Origin: BPGX01 sp037447455
Lineage (GTDB): Bacteria; Bacteroidota; Bacteroidia; B-17B0; Aurantibacillaceae
Assembly (NCBI GenBank): GCA_037447455.1
Contig: JBBIGQ010000007.1
Coordinates: 43,928 to 107,927, forward strand
Reading direction: 5' to 3'
DNA: 64,000 nucleotides
Shown: piece by piece, positions 44,545 through 53,602 of the stretch
How positions within the stretch are numbered: position 1 is the stretch's first letter
Layout: each line of letters starts with the position of its first letter
The notes under the pieces: generated by a model
Databases searched by the model: none
Told to the model about the DNA's origin: nothing
Seen by the model: only the letters and a program-made list of their open reading frames with translations
Translations under genes and position numbers: made by a program

Positions 44545-47500
44545 TTAATGACTACTGATCACATTAATACTACCCTTGAAGATTACATTACTATCAGTAA
44601 ATTTTATCACATAATAATATGCACCGTCCGGCACTTTATTGCCTTGATACGTTCCATCCCAGTAAACTTTCAGGTTATCGTATTTATTGGCTTTGTAAAT
44701 CATTTGCCCGTATCTATTAAAGACCATCACTTCATTATTCGGATAATACTCAATCATTCCTATCCAGAAGATATCGTTATAGTTATCACCGTTAGGCGTC
44801 ATAGTATTGGCAATGATAAGCTTGTAATCTTTTAGGACAAGTATTTTAACGGTTGCAGTATCTAAGCAACCGTATTGGTCGCGGACATAAACAATGTAAG
44901 TAGTATCTTTTGTTGGCCATACAAAAGGATTATTCACTGTTGTATCAGAAATGTTGTAATTCGGCGCCCACGCAAATCCATTACCTCCACTTGCTACAAT
45001 TTGTACAGAAAAACCGATGCTTATAGAAGTATCAGGGGAAGGAATAATTTTTGCACCATTAAAATATCTTACTAATACTTTAGTAATTGGCGTTGTATCT
45101 GGTGGACAAATACCACTTTGAACAACAGCTGTATAGTATGTAGTATCCGTTAATCCGGAAAAGGCATAAAAAGGATTGGTATTAGAGAGGGAAGTCCACG
45201 TTATTCCGTTATCGGTTGAATTAAACCAATCAACTATATTACCAGTGTAATTAGTTAAGGCAAGTGTACCTTGATTCGTCGGAATAAAACAAACTAAAGT
45301 ATCTCTTCGGATATATCCTGCTTGTGAGGCCGGATCCACAATGATAGTGGCATTAGAGGTAGTAGTGGCAGTAGGACAAGAACCACTTTGTATGACTGCT
45401 CCGAAAATAGTCGTTTGAGAGAGATTATTGTAAGTGTAAACAGTATTGGTATTGGCTATTGGTATCCACGTGTTACCATTGTCTGTTGAGAAAAGCCAGG
45501 ATACAACATTGCCGTTATTCCCATTGATTGACAATGTCCCTGTATTGGCAACGGCACAAACAGTATTGCTTACCGTTACATTGCCGGCTACTGTTAAAGG
45601 GGAAACGTTAATGGTTTTAAATAAGGTATCATCACAGCCCCAATCCGAAGTGGCTACCAGATAAGCGGTGTATGTGCCCGGTGAACTGTATAAATGTGAT
45701 GGTTGGTACAGAGTGGATGTATTTCCATCTCCAAAATCCCAGAACCAGGAAGCAATGGTAGCACTACCGCCTATCCATGAATAATTGCTGAAGTACACTG
45801 TATCACTTACACAATTAGGAGAGGTGGCAGAAAAATTGACAAAAGGCAAATCTTCAATAGTTATCTGATGAACAATAGAATCTTTACAACCAGATGATAA
45901 ATTGACAATAACTAAGCTTACATCTTTTATACCAGAATAAGAATAATTGACGGAGGCGGATAAAGTAGTAGCAGTAGAAGGCGAAGAGCCATTTCCAAAA
46001 TACCATTGGTAAGAATAAGGTCCACTACCACTCACGGTAGAAGAGAATGTGTACGGCTGGTTATCCACACAAGGATGATTGGGATAAGTAAAATCAGCAA
46101 AGCTGAAACCGGGAAGAACCGTTACATAAGAGACAGCTGAATTTGAGCATCCGCCGGGTTCTGTATAAGTAACTGTATAACTTGTAGAAGAAGTGGGAGA
46201 AACAACCACGATAGGTCCACCACCTCCGATAGGTGCCCATGTATATGTTCCACCACCTGGTGAAACAGTAGCCGTAAGAACAACGCTAGCCCCCGGCGCA
46301 GAGCATAAAGTGGCATTATTGACAGCGACTGTGGGTAAAGAACTTACAAAAACGGTTGCTTGTGTCGTGTTGGTACAACCAGCGGGAGATGTATAAGATA
46401 GGGTATAATTAGAAGTAGAAGCGGGTGAAACGACTACCGAAGGCGTTGTCATACCGCCGGGTGACCATAAATAGGAACCGCCGGTAGGATTCACGGTTGA
46501 CGTTAGTGTAGCACTTCCAACGCCACAAATAGTAGCATTATTAACAGCAACAGTAGGCAAAGGATTGACCACCACTGTTGCAACCGCTGTTCCCGGACAA
46601 CCCATACCAGTAGTGTATTGAACAGTATAAGTGGATGTACTGCCAGGTGTAACTGCGATAGTATTTGTAGTGGCACCACCAGGAGACCATAGATACGTTC
46701 CACCACCCGGTACGCCATTGGCAGTAATAGTTGCGGATTGTCCTGCACAGATAGTAGGATTGTTGACAGTTACAATGGGGGTTGGATTAACATCTACAGT
46801 TCCGGAGGCGGTTGCAGAGCAGCCGTTAAGGTCGGTATAGGTTAAATTGTATACCTGAGTAGAAGGTGGAGAAACAACAATGCTGGAAGTTGTAAATCCG
46901 CCCGGTGTCCAGTTGTATGAACCACCAACAGGATTCACTACACTGGTAAGTGTGGCAGATTGTCCGGCACAGATGGTAGCATTGGATACAGAAACAGAAG
47001 GTAGTGGATTTACATTCACACATACTGTATTGGAATATGCTGTACCGCCACAGGTTACTTCTGCCCTGAAACATGTATTAGAAGTGAGAGGACCGGTAGT
47101 GTAGGGTGTGGAAGTAGCGCCTGGTATGTTTGTCCATGGTCCGCTTGAAGTAGGAGCGGATTGCCATTGTATAGTTCCACCGCTTTGATAACCTGTTAGA
47201 GTTAAATTGACATTCTGACCGGAACAAACTGATGCAGCAGAAGAAGCCGTTCCGGCATTGGGCGTAGCAGGGCGATAACATAATATCACTTCAAGCCGGT
47301 CAATACATTCTGTCCCAGAAACTACACCACTTACCGTATTATTCCCACCATAGACATATCCTGGCATGCCGCAGGGAAAGTTAGCATTGGGGGTAGAAGA
47401 TATGTAACATGCTCCACAACTACAATCATTGGCCGTAAAGTTAGCGGCACCTATAGCATTGCCATCAATAGAGGTGGCCATGGTGCCGACTCCGCCTGAA

Positions 47501-47772
47501 CATCCATTGTAATAGTATCGTACCTGTGCGCCTACTACAATATTCCCTGGAGGAACTGGATCTGCGAAAGTTGAAGAAAAGGTAGAACCAAAGGTACAGG
47601 CTGTTGAAGAACCGTTTGTATAGCATCTGAAATCGGCTCCGCAAACATTACAACAGCCGTTGGCCTGTGCCCCTGAAAAATCAACATTAATTGTAATGTT
47701 TGTACATTGTGCATAAATATAATTTGTAAAACTGATCGACAAAGCGGTTGTAAAAAATATAAATTTTCTCAT
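44545..47772 (-). CDS. large secreted Cys-rich/Ig-repeat protein with PKD and CHU_C-type C-terminus
   Basis: A 1075-residue T9SS-type cargo. Signal peptide (MRKFIFFTTALSISFTNYIYAQ), a Cys-rich N-terminal domain (about 23-170, 13 cysteines; GCCNVCGADFRC, NDCSCGACYIS, CIDRLEVILCYRP), an Ig-like module (GTIQWQSAPTSSGPW), four tandem repeats of about 75-90 residues that share ATIC.GQSATLT and GG.Y.W.PGG (about 255-555), a PKD pair (FSFADFTYP, SWFWDFGDGNTST), two further modules with CxVWSSTD-like WLFSTDNGNTW / WFNSTDNGITW, and a sorting domain (ANTMTPNGDNYNDIF, VFNRYGQMIY, KGSINVI). Monocistronic with its own promoter. Adhesin or matrix role is inferred. Confidence 0.87.
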   Translation of the reverse strand: MRKFIFFTTALSISFTNYIYAQCTNITINVDFSGAQANGCCNVCGADFRCYTNGSSTACTFGSTFSSTFADPVPPGNIVVGAQVRYYYNGCSGGVGTMATSIDGNAIGAANFTANDCSCGACYISSTPNANFPCGMPGYVYGGNNTVSGVVSGTECIDRLEVILCYRPATPNAGTASSAASVCSGQNVNLTLTGYQSGGTIQWQSAPTSSGPWTNIPGATSTPYTTGPLTSNTCFRAEVTCGGTAYSNTVCVNVNPLPSVSVSNATICAGQSATLTSVVNPVGGSYNWTPGGFTTSSIVVSPPSTQVYNLTYTDLNGCSATASGTVDVNPTPIVTVNNPTICAGQSATITANGVPGGGTYLWSPGGATTNTIAVTPGSTSTYTVQYTTGMGCPGTAVATVVVNPLPTVAVNNATICGVGSATLTSTVNPTGGSYLWSPGGMTTPSVVVSPASTSNYTLSYTSPAGCTNTTQATVFVSSLPTVAVNNATLCSAPGASVVLTATVSPGGGTYTWAPIGGGGPIVVVSPTSSTSYTVTYTEPGGCSNSAVSYVTVLPGFSFADFTYPNHPCVDNQPYTFSSTVSGSGPYSYQWYFGNGSSPSTATTLSASVNYSYSGIKDVSLVIVNLSSGCKDSIVHQITIEDLPFVNFSATSPNCVSDTVYFSNYSWIGGSATIASWFWDFGDGNTSTLYQPSHLYSSPGTYTAYLVATSDWGCDDTLFKTINVSPLTVAGNVTVSNTVCAVANTGTLSINGNNGNVVSWLFSTDNGNTWIPIANTNTVYTYNNLSQTTIFGAVIQSGSCPTATTTSNATIIVDPASQAGYIRRDTLVCFIPTNQGTLALTNYTGNIVDWFNSTDNGITWTSLSNTNPFYAFSGLTDTTYYTAVVQSGICPPDTTPITKVLVRYFNGAKIIPSPDTSISIGFSVQIVASGGNGFAWAPNYNISDTTVNNPFVWPTKDTTYIVYVRDQYGCLDTATVKILVLKDYKLIIANTMTPNGDNYNDIFWIGMIEYYPNNEVMVFNRYGQMIYKANKYDNLKVYWDGTYQGNKVPDGAYYYVIKFTDSNVIFKGSINVISSH

Positions 47773-47786
47773 AGTAAAATTTTTTG

Positions 47787-47817
47787 CAAAAATAAGTAAA
47801 AAAAAAATAACAGCAAA
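47787..47817 (-). promoter_or_regulatory. promoter of the 1075-residue CHU_C gene (TTTG-N19-TATTTTTG, minus strand)
   Basis: Read leftward, TTTG at 47817-47814 and TATTTTTG at 47794-47787 with 19-bp spacing, both halves exact; the ATG at 47772 follows 14 bp later. Confidence 0.75.
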
Positions 47818-47871
47818 ATTTTAATCAAAAATATCCTTCAACAATCAATCAAATAAATACTTCAAAACCTA

Positions 47872-48108
47872 TTACTTAACCAGTACTGTTACTTTATTTT
47901 TTAGTACTTCTACGACACCCCCCTTAATGCTTAATTCTTCCTTTTGAGTGTTGACGGACCAGACAAGTGTTCCTTCTTTTAAAGTGGAAATAATCGGGGC
48001 ATGATTCGGTAATACCCCAAAAGCACCTTCATCTCCTGGAAAAATGATAGAATCTACCTGTCCTTCAAAAATTTTTCCGCCCGGCGATAATATTTCTAGT
48101 GTCAACAT
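47872..48108 (-). CDS. atpC: F1F0 ATP synthase epsilon subunit (short form)
   Basis: A 78-residue epsilon subunit consisting only of the N-terminal beta-sandwich: LEILSPGGKIFEGQVDSIIFP, GAFGVLPNHAPIIS, and KGGVVEVLKNKVTVL. The C-terminal helical hairpin that regulates ATP hydrolysis in E. coli is absent, as is usual in Bacteroidota. It lies 12 bp after atpD. Confidence 0.93.
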   Translation of the reverse strand: MLTLEILSPGGKIFEGQVDSIIFPGDEGAFGVLPNHAPIISTLKEGTLVWSVNTQKEELSIKGGVVEVLKNKVTVLVK

Positions 48109-48120
48109 ATTCTATTTCAA

Positions 48121-49626
48121 TTATTTAGATTCAGACAGCATTTTCTTGCCTTTTTCAATGGCTTCTTCAATGGTGCCTACTAAGTTAAAAGCAGCTTCCG
48201 GATATTCATCTACTTCGCCATCTAAAATCATATTAAATCCTTTGATAGTATCTTCAATGTTTACAAATACGCCTTTAATACCTGTAAATTGTTCTGCCAC
48301 GTGGAAGGGCTGAGATAAGAATCTTTGAACACGACGAGCACGGTGCACTACTAATTTATCTTCTTCGCTTAATTCATCCATACCTAAAATAGCAATGATG
48401 TCTTGTAATTCTTTGTAACGTTGTAAAATACCTTTTACTCTTTGGGCACATTTGTAATGCGCTTCTCCTACAATAACTGGGTTTAATATACGAGAAGTAG
48501 AATCTAATGGATCTACAGCCGGATAAATACCCAACTCGGCAATTTTACGGCTCAACACGGTGGTAGCATCCAGGTGAGCAAAAGTAGTAGCCGGAGCGGG
48601 ATCGGTAAGGTCATCGGCTGGAACGTAAACGGCTTGTACAGAAGTAATAGAACCATTTTTAGTAGAAGTAATACGTTCTTGCATAGCGCCCATTTCTGTA
48701 GCCAAAGTAGGTTGATAACCTACTGCACTGGGCATGCGGCCAAGTAACGCAGATACTTCTGAGCCGGCTTGTGTAAAACGGAAGATATTATCTATGAAAA
48801 ATAAAATATCCTTTCCTTGTCTATCGCCTTCGCCATCGCGGAAGTATTCGGCTAATGTTAATCCTGATAACGCTACACGGGCACGAGCACCGGGTGGTTC
48901 GTTCATCTGACCAAAGACAAAAGTAGCTTGTGAGTTTTCGAGTTCTTTTAAATCTACTTTGGATAAATCCCACCCGCCTTTATGTAAAGATGCTTTGAAG
49001 GGCTCACCATAACGAACGATATTGGCTTCAATCATTTCACGCAATAAATCATTCCCTTCACGGGATCTTTCTCCAACACCGGCGAATACAGAGTAACCGG
49101 AATAACCTTTTGCGATATTATTGATTAACTCTTGAATCAACACGGTTTTTCCAACCCCGGCACCACCAAATAAGCCGATTTTACCACCTTTTGCATAGGG
49201 TTCAATCAGGTCAATGACTTTAATACCTGTATAAAGTACTTCTGTAGAAGTGGATAGTTCTTCAAATTTTGGGGCGGACTGATGTATCGTACGACCTTTT
49301 TTATTATCCAGGGTGTTAATACCATCGATGCATTCACCTACTACATTGAACAAACGTCCACGAATTTGTTTGCCAACAGGCATTTTTATTCCATCGCCGA
49401 GGGCTGTTACTTCCATACCTCTGTATAATCCATCGGTGCTGTCCATAGCGATGGCACGTACGGTGTCTTCTCCTATATGTTGTTGAACTTCTAATATCAG
49501 TTTTTGCCCATTGGAACGAGTGGCCTCAATGGCTTCTAAAATTTTAGGTAATTGTCCGTTTTGTGTGTCAAAGCGTACATCTACAACGGGTCCGATAACT
49601 TGTGTGAGTTTGCCCTTTTGTTGCAT
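48121..49626 (-). CDS. atpD: F1F0 ATP synthase beta subunit
   Basis: Catalytic subunit, about 501 residues from the ATG at 49626. Walker A GLFGGAGVGKTVLIQEL, catalytic Glu/Arg loop GVGERSREGNDL, Walker B ILFFIDNIFRF, and SALLGRMPSAVGYQPTLA are all present. A start at 49647 would fall inside the -7 box (49645-49652). The rest of the ATP synthase operon is not next to atpD-atpC here, which matches the split arrangement seen in many Bacteroidota. Confidence 0.97.
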   Translation of the reverse strand: MQQKGKLTQVIGPVVDVRFDTQNGQLPKILEAIEATRSNGQKLILEVQQHIGEDTVRAIAMDSTDGLYRGMEVTALGDGIKMPVGKQIRGRLFNVVGECIDGINTLDNKKGRTIHQSAPKFEELSTSTEVLYTGIKVIDLIEPYAKGGKIGLFGGAGVGKTVLIQELINNIAKGYSGYSVFAGVGERSREGNDLLREMIEANIVRYGEPFKASLHKGGWDLSKVDLKELENSQATFVFGQMNEPPGARARVALSGLTLAEYFRDGEGDRQGKDILFFIDNIFRFTQAGSEVSALLGRMPSAVGYQPTLATEMGAMQERITSTKNGSITSVQAVYVPADDLTDPAPATTFAHLDATTVLSRKIAELGIYPAVDPLDSTSRILNPVIVGEAHYKCAQRVKGILQRYKELQDIIAILGMDELSEEDKLVVHRARRVQRFLSQPFHVAEQFTGIKGVFVNIEDTIKGFNMILDGEVDEYPEAAFNLVGTIEEAIEKGKKMLSESK

Positions 49627-49644
49627 TGTAATAATTTTGGGCGG

Positions 49645-49652
49645 CAAAGATA
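49645..49652 (-). promoter_or_regulatory. -7 box of atpD (TATCTTTG on minus strand)
   Basis: Exact TAnnTTTG match read leftward, 18 bp upstream of the atpD ATG at 49626. Confidence 0.65.
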
Positions 49653-50143
49653 GGGGTTTTGTTTTTAAAAAAATAAAAATTTTTTACTGATATTTATCAT
49701 TTTCGGAAAAAGCGGCAGGTAGAATGATGTTCTTGACTTTTAATGCCTTATGTGGGAAGGATTTTTTAAGGGTTGAATGAAAAGAATAAAAAGTGTGACT
49801 ATTGCAGGAGTCGAGAAAAACTTAGTTCTGCTACTGTATCATCAATACAATTCAATAATGATAAAAATTCACTAAAATTGAAAACGGACAACGATGCTTT
49901 TTCACTTTTGCCTTACTACTTCTAAAATAAATCCCCCATCCTCCCTAATCTTGTATTTTAGTAGCATTTTCATTTTTTCTTAAAAGTAACTCACTGTAAA
50001 ATCTGTTTGAACTGCTTGAAAAATATTTTTTGCCATAAAGATTGTTTTTAGGTAAAATAATACTCCAATTTTAACAACTTTAATCAGACAAGAGCGGTAC
50101 ATAAGCAATTGTAATCCAATGTGTTTTTTTATTTGAAAAAAAT
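49653..50143. other. intergenic region without recognisable gene
   Basis: About 490 bp between the divergent atpD and T9SS protein genes. AT-rich, stop codons in all frames; apart from the two flanking -7 boxes I see no RNA fold, repeat or coding remnant I could name. Confidence 0.6.
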
Positions 50144-50146
50144 TTG

Positions 50147-50154
50147 TACCTTTG
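50147..50154 (+). promoter_or_regulatory. -7 box (TACCTTTG)
   Basis: Exact TAnnTTTG match 16 bp upstream of the ATG at 50171. The in-frame TTG at 50144 straddles it and is rejected as start. Confidence 0.6.
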
Positions 50155-50170
50155 TGGAAAATTTACGACT

Positions 50171-51673
50171 ATGAAAACAAAATTATTAAATTATTTAGGA
50201 GTCATTGGTTTTTTATTGAGCCAAATACTTTATTCACAAGAGAATCAAGAGAATAAAGAATTTGTAAACAATGAATTTAATGTTCACTTGTCTTTTTTAG
50301 GCAAACAAGTTATTGGTAAAGATTCTAAAATTAGGTCATACTTTCCATCTATCAAAACAATTTACATTACTTATGAAGACAAGAAAGTTTATGCAGATCA
50401 GGCCCTGCAATACCTTCCTTTGGTGAGTGTTCATTTTGAGTGGGATATGTTTATGACATACAATTGGTATTATCAGGATTCTTCTACTTATTTATATTAT
50501 ACTACTTCACCCAACACAGGAAAATTATTAGAAGAAAAAGTATTTTTAGATTCTATGCCGGATTATTATCAAAATTATCGAACAATTTATCGATATGATA
50601 ATTTGGGCAGAAGACAATGTATTGCAAGAATGTATAATTACAACAGATGGATAAATGAATGGTTCCCATCAAATAGAGATACTTTTTATTATTCAACGAC
50701 TAATAAACCCACTATGATAGAAGAACAAAATTATGATACAGTTTACCAAACCTTTTATGTAGAAACCAGATATGTTAGAAACTACAACTTTTATAATAAA
50801 TTAATTTCTGAAAAAGCATATTATCGTTATTATGATTCTCTAAAGCCCTCCTATCAAATAACTGTATCATATAATTCACAACAAAAATATACATCTATCA
50901 CCTACGAAGAGCTTGATGAAAATAATCCTAATAATATCACTTACAAAACGAGAGAATCGTATATTTATGACGCAGATGGTAAAATTAAGGAAGCCATTGA
51001 TGTAGAATGGAATTTTAATACCAATCAATGGGATACTTTGGGAAAGGTATTAGTAAGCTGGTACAAATGGGTAAGTAGTGATGTAGAAGATATTTGTAAT
51101 AATTTACCTGCTACTATGATTTTTCAAAACAGATATGCCTCCGGCGTGTATCTTAATTCTGAAAAATATGAATATTCTTACGATCCAATTGATGATGAAA
51201 ATATTGAAGAAAAAGATTACTATTGGGGTAGAACAATAGGTAATTGGGTGTGGCGCTGGGGACGCAAAGAAATACTCACCAGAAATTCGTACTATGGCAA
51301 TATGATTACCCAAAAACTGATTCAGTATAAACAAGGACTAAGTCAAAATTATGAAAGTTATTCTTTGTATGTTTACAAACAACCCACTCTCACTAATGTC
51401 CAACAGACCTTTGTCCAATCTAATATCTTAACTCTTTTTCCTAATCCTAACAAAGGACAATTTTATTTATTACTGAATAAGCCATCTGAAAATGCACAAT
51501 TTTACATTACGGATATTATGGGAAGAAAGATAGAACAAAATATCACGTTTACTTTAGTAAAAGACAATTTATTTAGATTCAGTACTTCTCATCTCGAAAA
51601 AGGAATATATTTCATAAACTTCGTAAATGAAAATACGGGTTCTGTCAATACACAAAAATTTATGATTGAGTAA
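50171..51673 (+). CDS. secreted protein with T9SS type A sorting domain
   Basis: A 500-residue protein: signal peptide (MKTKLLNYLGVIGFLLSQILYS), a long region rich in Tyr, Trp and Asn with recurring strand pairs of the form TKPT-EE-Y, LGRRQCIARMYNYNRWINEW, ISEKAYYRYYDSL, KIKEAIDVEWNFNTNQWD, which resemble RHS/YD-like or propeller-type repeats of about 45 residues, and a C-terminal type A domain (LFPNPNKGQFYLLL, ITDIMGRKIEQN, LEKGIYFINFV, end TQKFMIE). No catalytic motif; surface role inferred. Stands alone behind its own promoter. Confidence 0.82.
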   Translation: MKTKLLNYLGVIGFLLSQILYSQENQENKEFVNNEFNVHLSFLGKQVIGKDSKIRSYFPSIKTIYITYEDKKVYADQALQYLPLVSVHFEWDMFMTYNWYYQDSSTYLYYTTSPNTGKLLEEKVFLDSMPDYYQNYRTIYRYDNLGRRQCIARMYNYNRWINEWFPSNRDTFYYSTTNKPTMIEEQNYDTVYQTFYVETRYVRNYNFYNKLISEKAYYRYYDSLKPSYQITVSYNSQQKYTSITYEELDENNPNNITYKTRESYIYDADGKIKEAIDVEWNFNTNQWDTLGKVLVSWYKWVSSDVEDICNNLPATMIFQNRYASGVYLNSEKYEYSYDPIDDENIEEKDYYWGRTIGNWVWRWGRKEILTRNSYYGNMITQKLIQYKQGLSQNYESYSLYVYKQPTLTNVQQTFVQSNILTLFPNPNKGQFYLLLNKPSENAQFYITDIMGRKIEQNITFTLVKDNLFRFSTSHLEKGIYFINFVNENTGSVNTQKFMIE

Positions 51674-51751
51674 TCTTTTGTTTTTTCGGTTTAATTCGGT
51701 TTGAGTCCTTTACCAATTGCAGGTTTATAGATGTTTTGGAAAGTGTCTTGA

Positions 51752-52465
51752 CTAAAACTGAATAATGTTTTGTTTGATGTGCCACCAATCGGATAGTATT
51801 AATTTGTTGGTCCATTCTTTGCCTTTGCCTATTGAAGCCAGTACAATGAGTTGTGCCATTAATGCGGCGCACTGTGTTGTTACCGTATTGATAACCCCTG
51901 CTTCGGCACAAGTGGGGGCTTCTTCTGGGCTTGGTGGTTTCGGAAAAATATCTCTTAAATTTTTACTCCCATTGAAATTCAACAATCCTACTTGAGAGGT
52001 CCATTTAAAGATACTGCCAAATACTAATGGTTTATTCAGTTTCACACAAGTGTCGTTTATTAAGTAGCGAGTATTAAAATTATCCGTGCCATCGGCTATT
52101 ATATCATAATTTTGAACAATGTTTTCAATATTCGTTTCATCTAATAATAATGAATGTTCGATAATTTCAATATACGGATTTCGGGATGATATTTTTTCTT
52201 TTGCTAATTTTGATTTGCTTTGATTGATTTCATTAAAAGTATAAAGATACTGACGATGCAGATTGTGCAGTGAAACTGTATCAAAATCTACAATTCCAAT
52301 TTTTCCGAAGCCAATCCCGCCGCACATTTGTAATAACGGGCATCCCAGCCCACCAGCTCCTACAATCAGCAGAGAAGTGTTTTTTATTTTTTCCTGGGCA
52401 TGTAATCCAAAATTATCCAGAATAATTTGTCGTTGGTAGTATTTGAATTCATCGGGTGTAATCAT
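51752..52465 (-). CDS. thiF: ThiF/MoeB-family adenylyltransferase
   Basis: A 237-residue E1-like enzyme that adenylates the C-terminal Gly of a sulfur carrier protein. Visible: RQIILDNFG, the ATP site VGAGGLGCPLLQM, DTVSLHNLHRQYL, DGTDNFNTRYLIND, and PTCAEAGVINT. The CxxC zinc pairs of E. coli ThiF/MoeB are missing (GSKNLRDIFPKPP in place of C..C). Neighbouring thiH suggests thiazole synthesis, so ThiF is more likely than MoeB. The frame stops at QNIIQF; a one-base shift in a TTTT run would extend it 17 codons to FSQDTFQNIYKPAIGKGLKPN-like sequence, so the C-terminus is uncertain. Confidence 0.82.
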   Translation of the reverse strand: MITPDEFKYYQRQIILDNFGLHAQEKIKNTSLLIVGAGGLGCPLLQMCGGIGFGKIGIVDFDTVSLHNLHRQYLYTFNEINQSKSKLAKEKISSRNPYIEIIEHSLLLDETNIENIVQNYDIIADGTDNFNTRYLINDTCVKLNKPLVFGSIFKWTSQVGLLNFNGSKNLRDIFPKPPSPEEAPTCAEAGVINTVTTQCAALMAQLIVLASIGKGKEWTNKLILSDWWHIKQNIIQF

Positions 52466-52479
52466 ATTCTTTAATCTAA

Positions 52480-53595
52480 TTAATCAAACAATACATAATC
52501 CCAGTCCTTCATTACGGGTTCTATTCCTTTACTTTGAAGCATTGCGATAATTTCTTCTAAGGTCCTGTTGTCGTCTATTTCAAATTGTTCCAAAGAATGA
52601 GGTTCTACAGCATAACCGCCCGGATTGGTTTTGGATTCTGCACTCATGGTGGTAAAACCAAGTTCTACTAATTTATCTCTGAGTTTGCTTCTTTCTCTGG
52701 TAGAAAGAGAAAGCTCTACATCTGGATTGAACAAACGGTAAGCACAAACTAATTGTATTAATTCATCATCCGTGATATGTATATTTTCTTTAATAGAACC
52801 TACGGCTGGTCTTAAACGGGGAAAAGAGATTGAATAGCGAGATTTCCAATATTTTTTCTGAAGGTAGCCAAGATGTAAGGCCGTAAAAAAAGAATCTACT
52901 CTCCAATCTTCCAGACCTAATAAAACACCTAATCCAATTTTATGAATTTCTGCACTGCCAATTCTATCAGGGGTTTCAAGGCGATAATAAAAATTACTTT
53001 TTTTCCCTTTTGGATGATATGTTTTATAACGGTGAACATTGTAAGTTTCCTGATATACTAATACAGCATATACATTTTTTTCTGCTAATAGTTGATATTC
53101 TTCTAATTCCAAAGGTTGGACTTCTATTGAGATATTAGCAAAATATTCACGAAGAATGTCTACCGCGTGTGCAATGTATGAGATACCAACATTTTGATTG
53201 TCTTCACCAGTTACTATTAATATGTGTTCAAAGCCCTTATTTTTAAGGAATTGTGCTTCTTTATGTATTTCGTTGTCTGTGAGAGTTTTTCTTTTAATTT
53301 TGTTGTTAAAGCTAAATCCACAATAGGTACAGATATTTTTACATTCGTTAGACAAATAGAGAGGAGCATATAAAAAGATATTTTTTCCAAAACGTTGTTT
53401 GGTCAGATATTGACTTTTTTCAATCATCTGAGGTAAAAACTTCTGAGCAGAAGGCGATATAAGTGCTGCAAAATCCCAAACATCTAGTTGGGATTTATTT
53501 AATATAGTTTCGACTTGTTCTGAAGTAACAGAGTAAATGAAATCAGCAACTTTAGACCATTCGAATTGTTGAAATATATCTGTGAAAGTTTTCAT
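52480..53595 (-). CDS. thiH: 2-iminoacetate synthase (radical SAM)
   Basis: Cleaves tyrosine to dehydroglycine for the thiazole ring of thiamine. The 371-residue product has the radical SAM motif CKNICTYCGF (CxxxCxxC), YNVHRYKTYHPKGKK, RIGSAEIHKIGLGVLLGLEDW, and the C-terminal STRERSKLRDKL and ESKTNPGGY motifs of ThiH. The start is set at MKTFTDIF (53595); the extra seven residues from 53616 would overlap tex. It starts 8 bp past the tex stop, and thiF follows 14 bp downstream. thiC, thiS, thiG and thiE are not in the window. Confidence 0.93.
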   Translation of the reverse strand: MKTFTDIFQQFEWSKVADFIYSVTSEQVETILNKSQLDVWDFAALISPSAQKFLPQMIEKSQYLTKQRFGKNIFLYAPLYLSNECKNICTYCGFSFNNKIKRKTLTDNEIHKEAQFLKNKGFEHILIVTGEDNQNVGISYIAHAVDILREYFANISIEVQPLELEEYQLLAEKNVYAVLVYQETYNVHRYKTYHPKGKKSNFYYRLETPDRIGSAEIHKIGLGVLLGLEDWRVDSFFTALHLGYLQKKYWKSRYSISFPRLRPAVGSIKENIHITDDELIQLVCAYRLFNPDVELSLSTRERSKLRDKLVELGFTTMSAESKTNPGGYAVEPHSLEQFEIDDNRTLEEIIAMLQSKGIEPVMKDWDYVLFD

Positions 53596-53602
53596 TAATA
53601 TT

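Noticed and set aside
44548..47104. Several rightward frames of 60-95 codons opposite the giant CHU_C gene
   Set aside because: They lie antisense to a repetitive coding gene, have no start signals or family features and mirror its repeats.
44545..47772. Tandem repeats considered as a CRISPR-like or satellite array
   Set aside because: Repeats are in frame, about 75-90 codons long and encode Ig-like domains.
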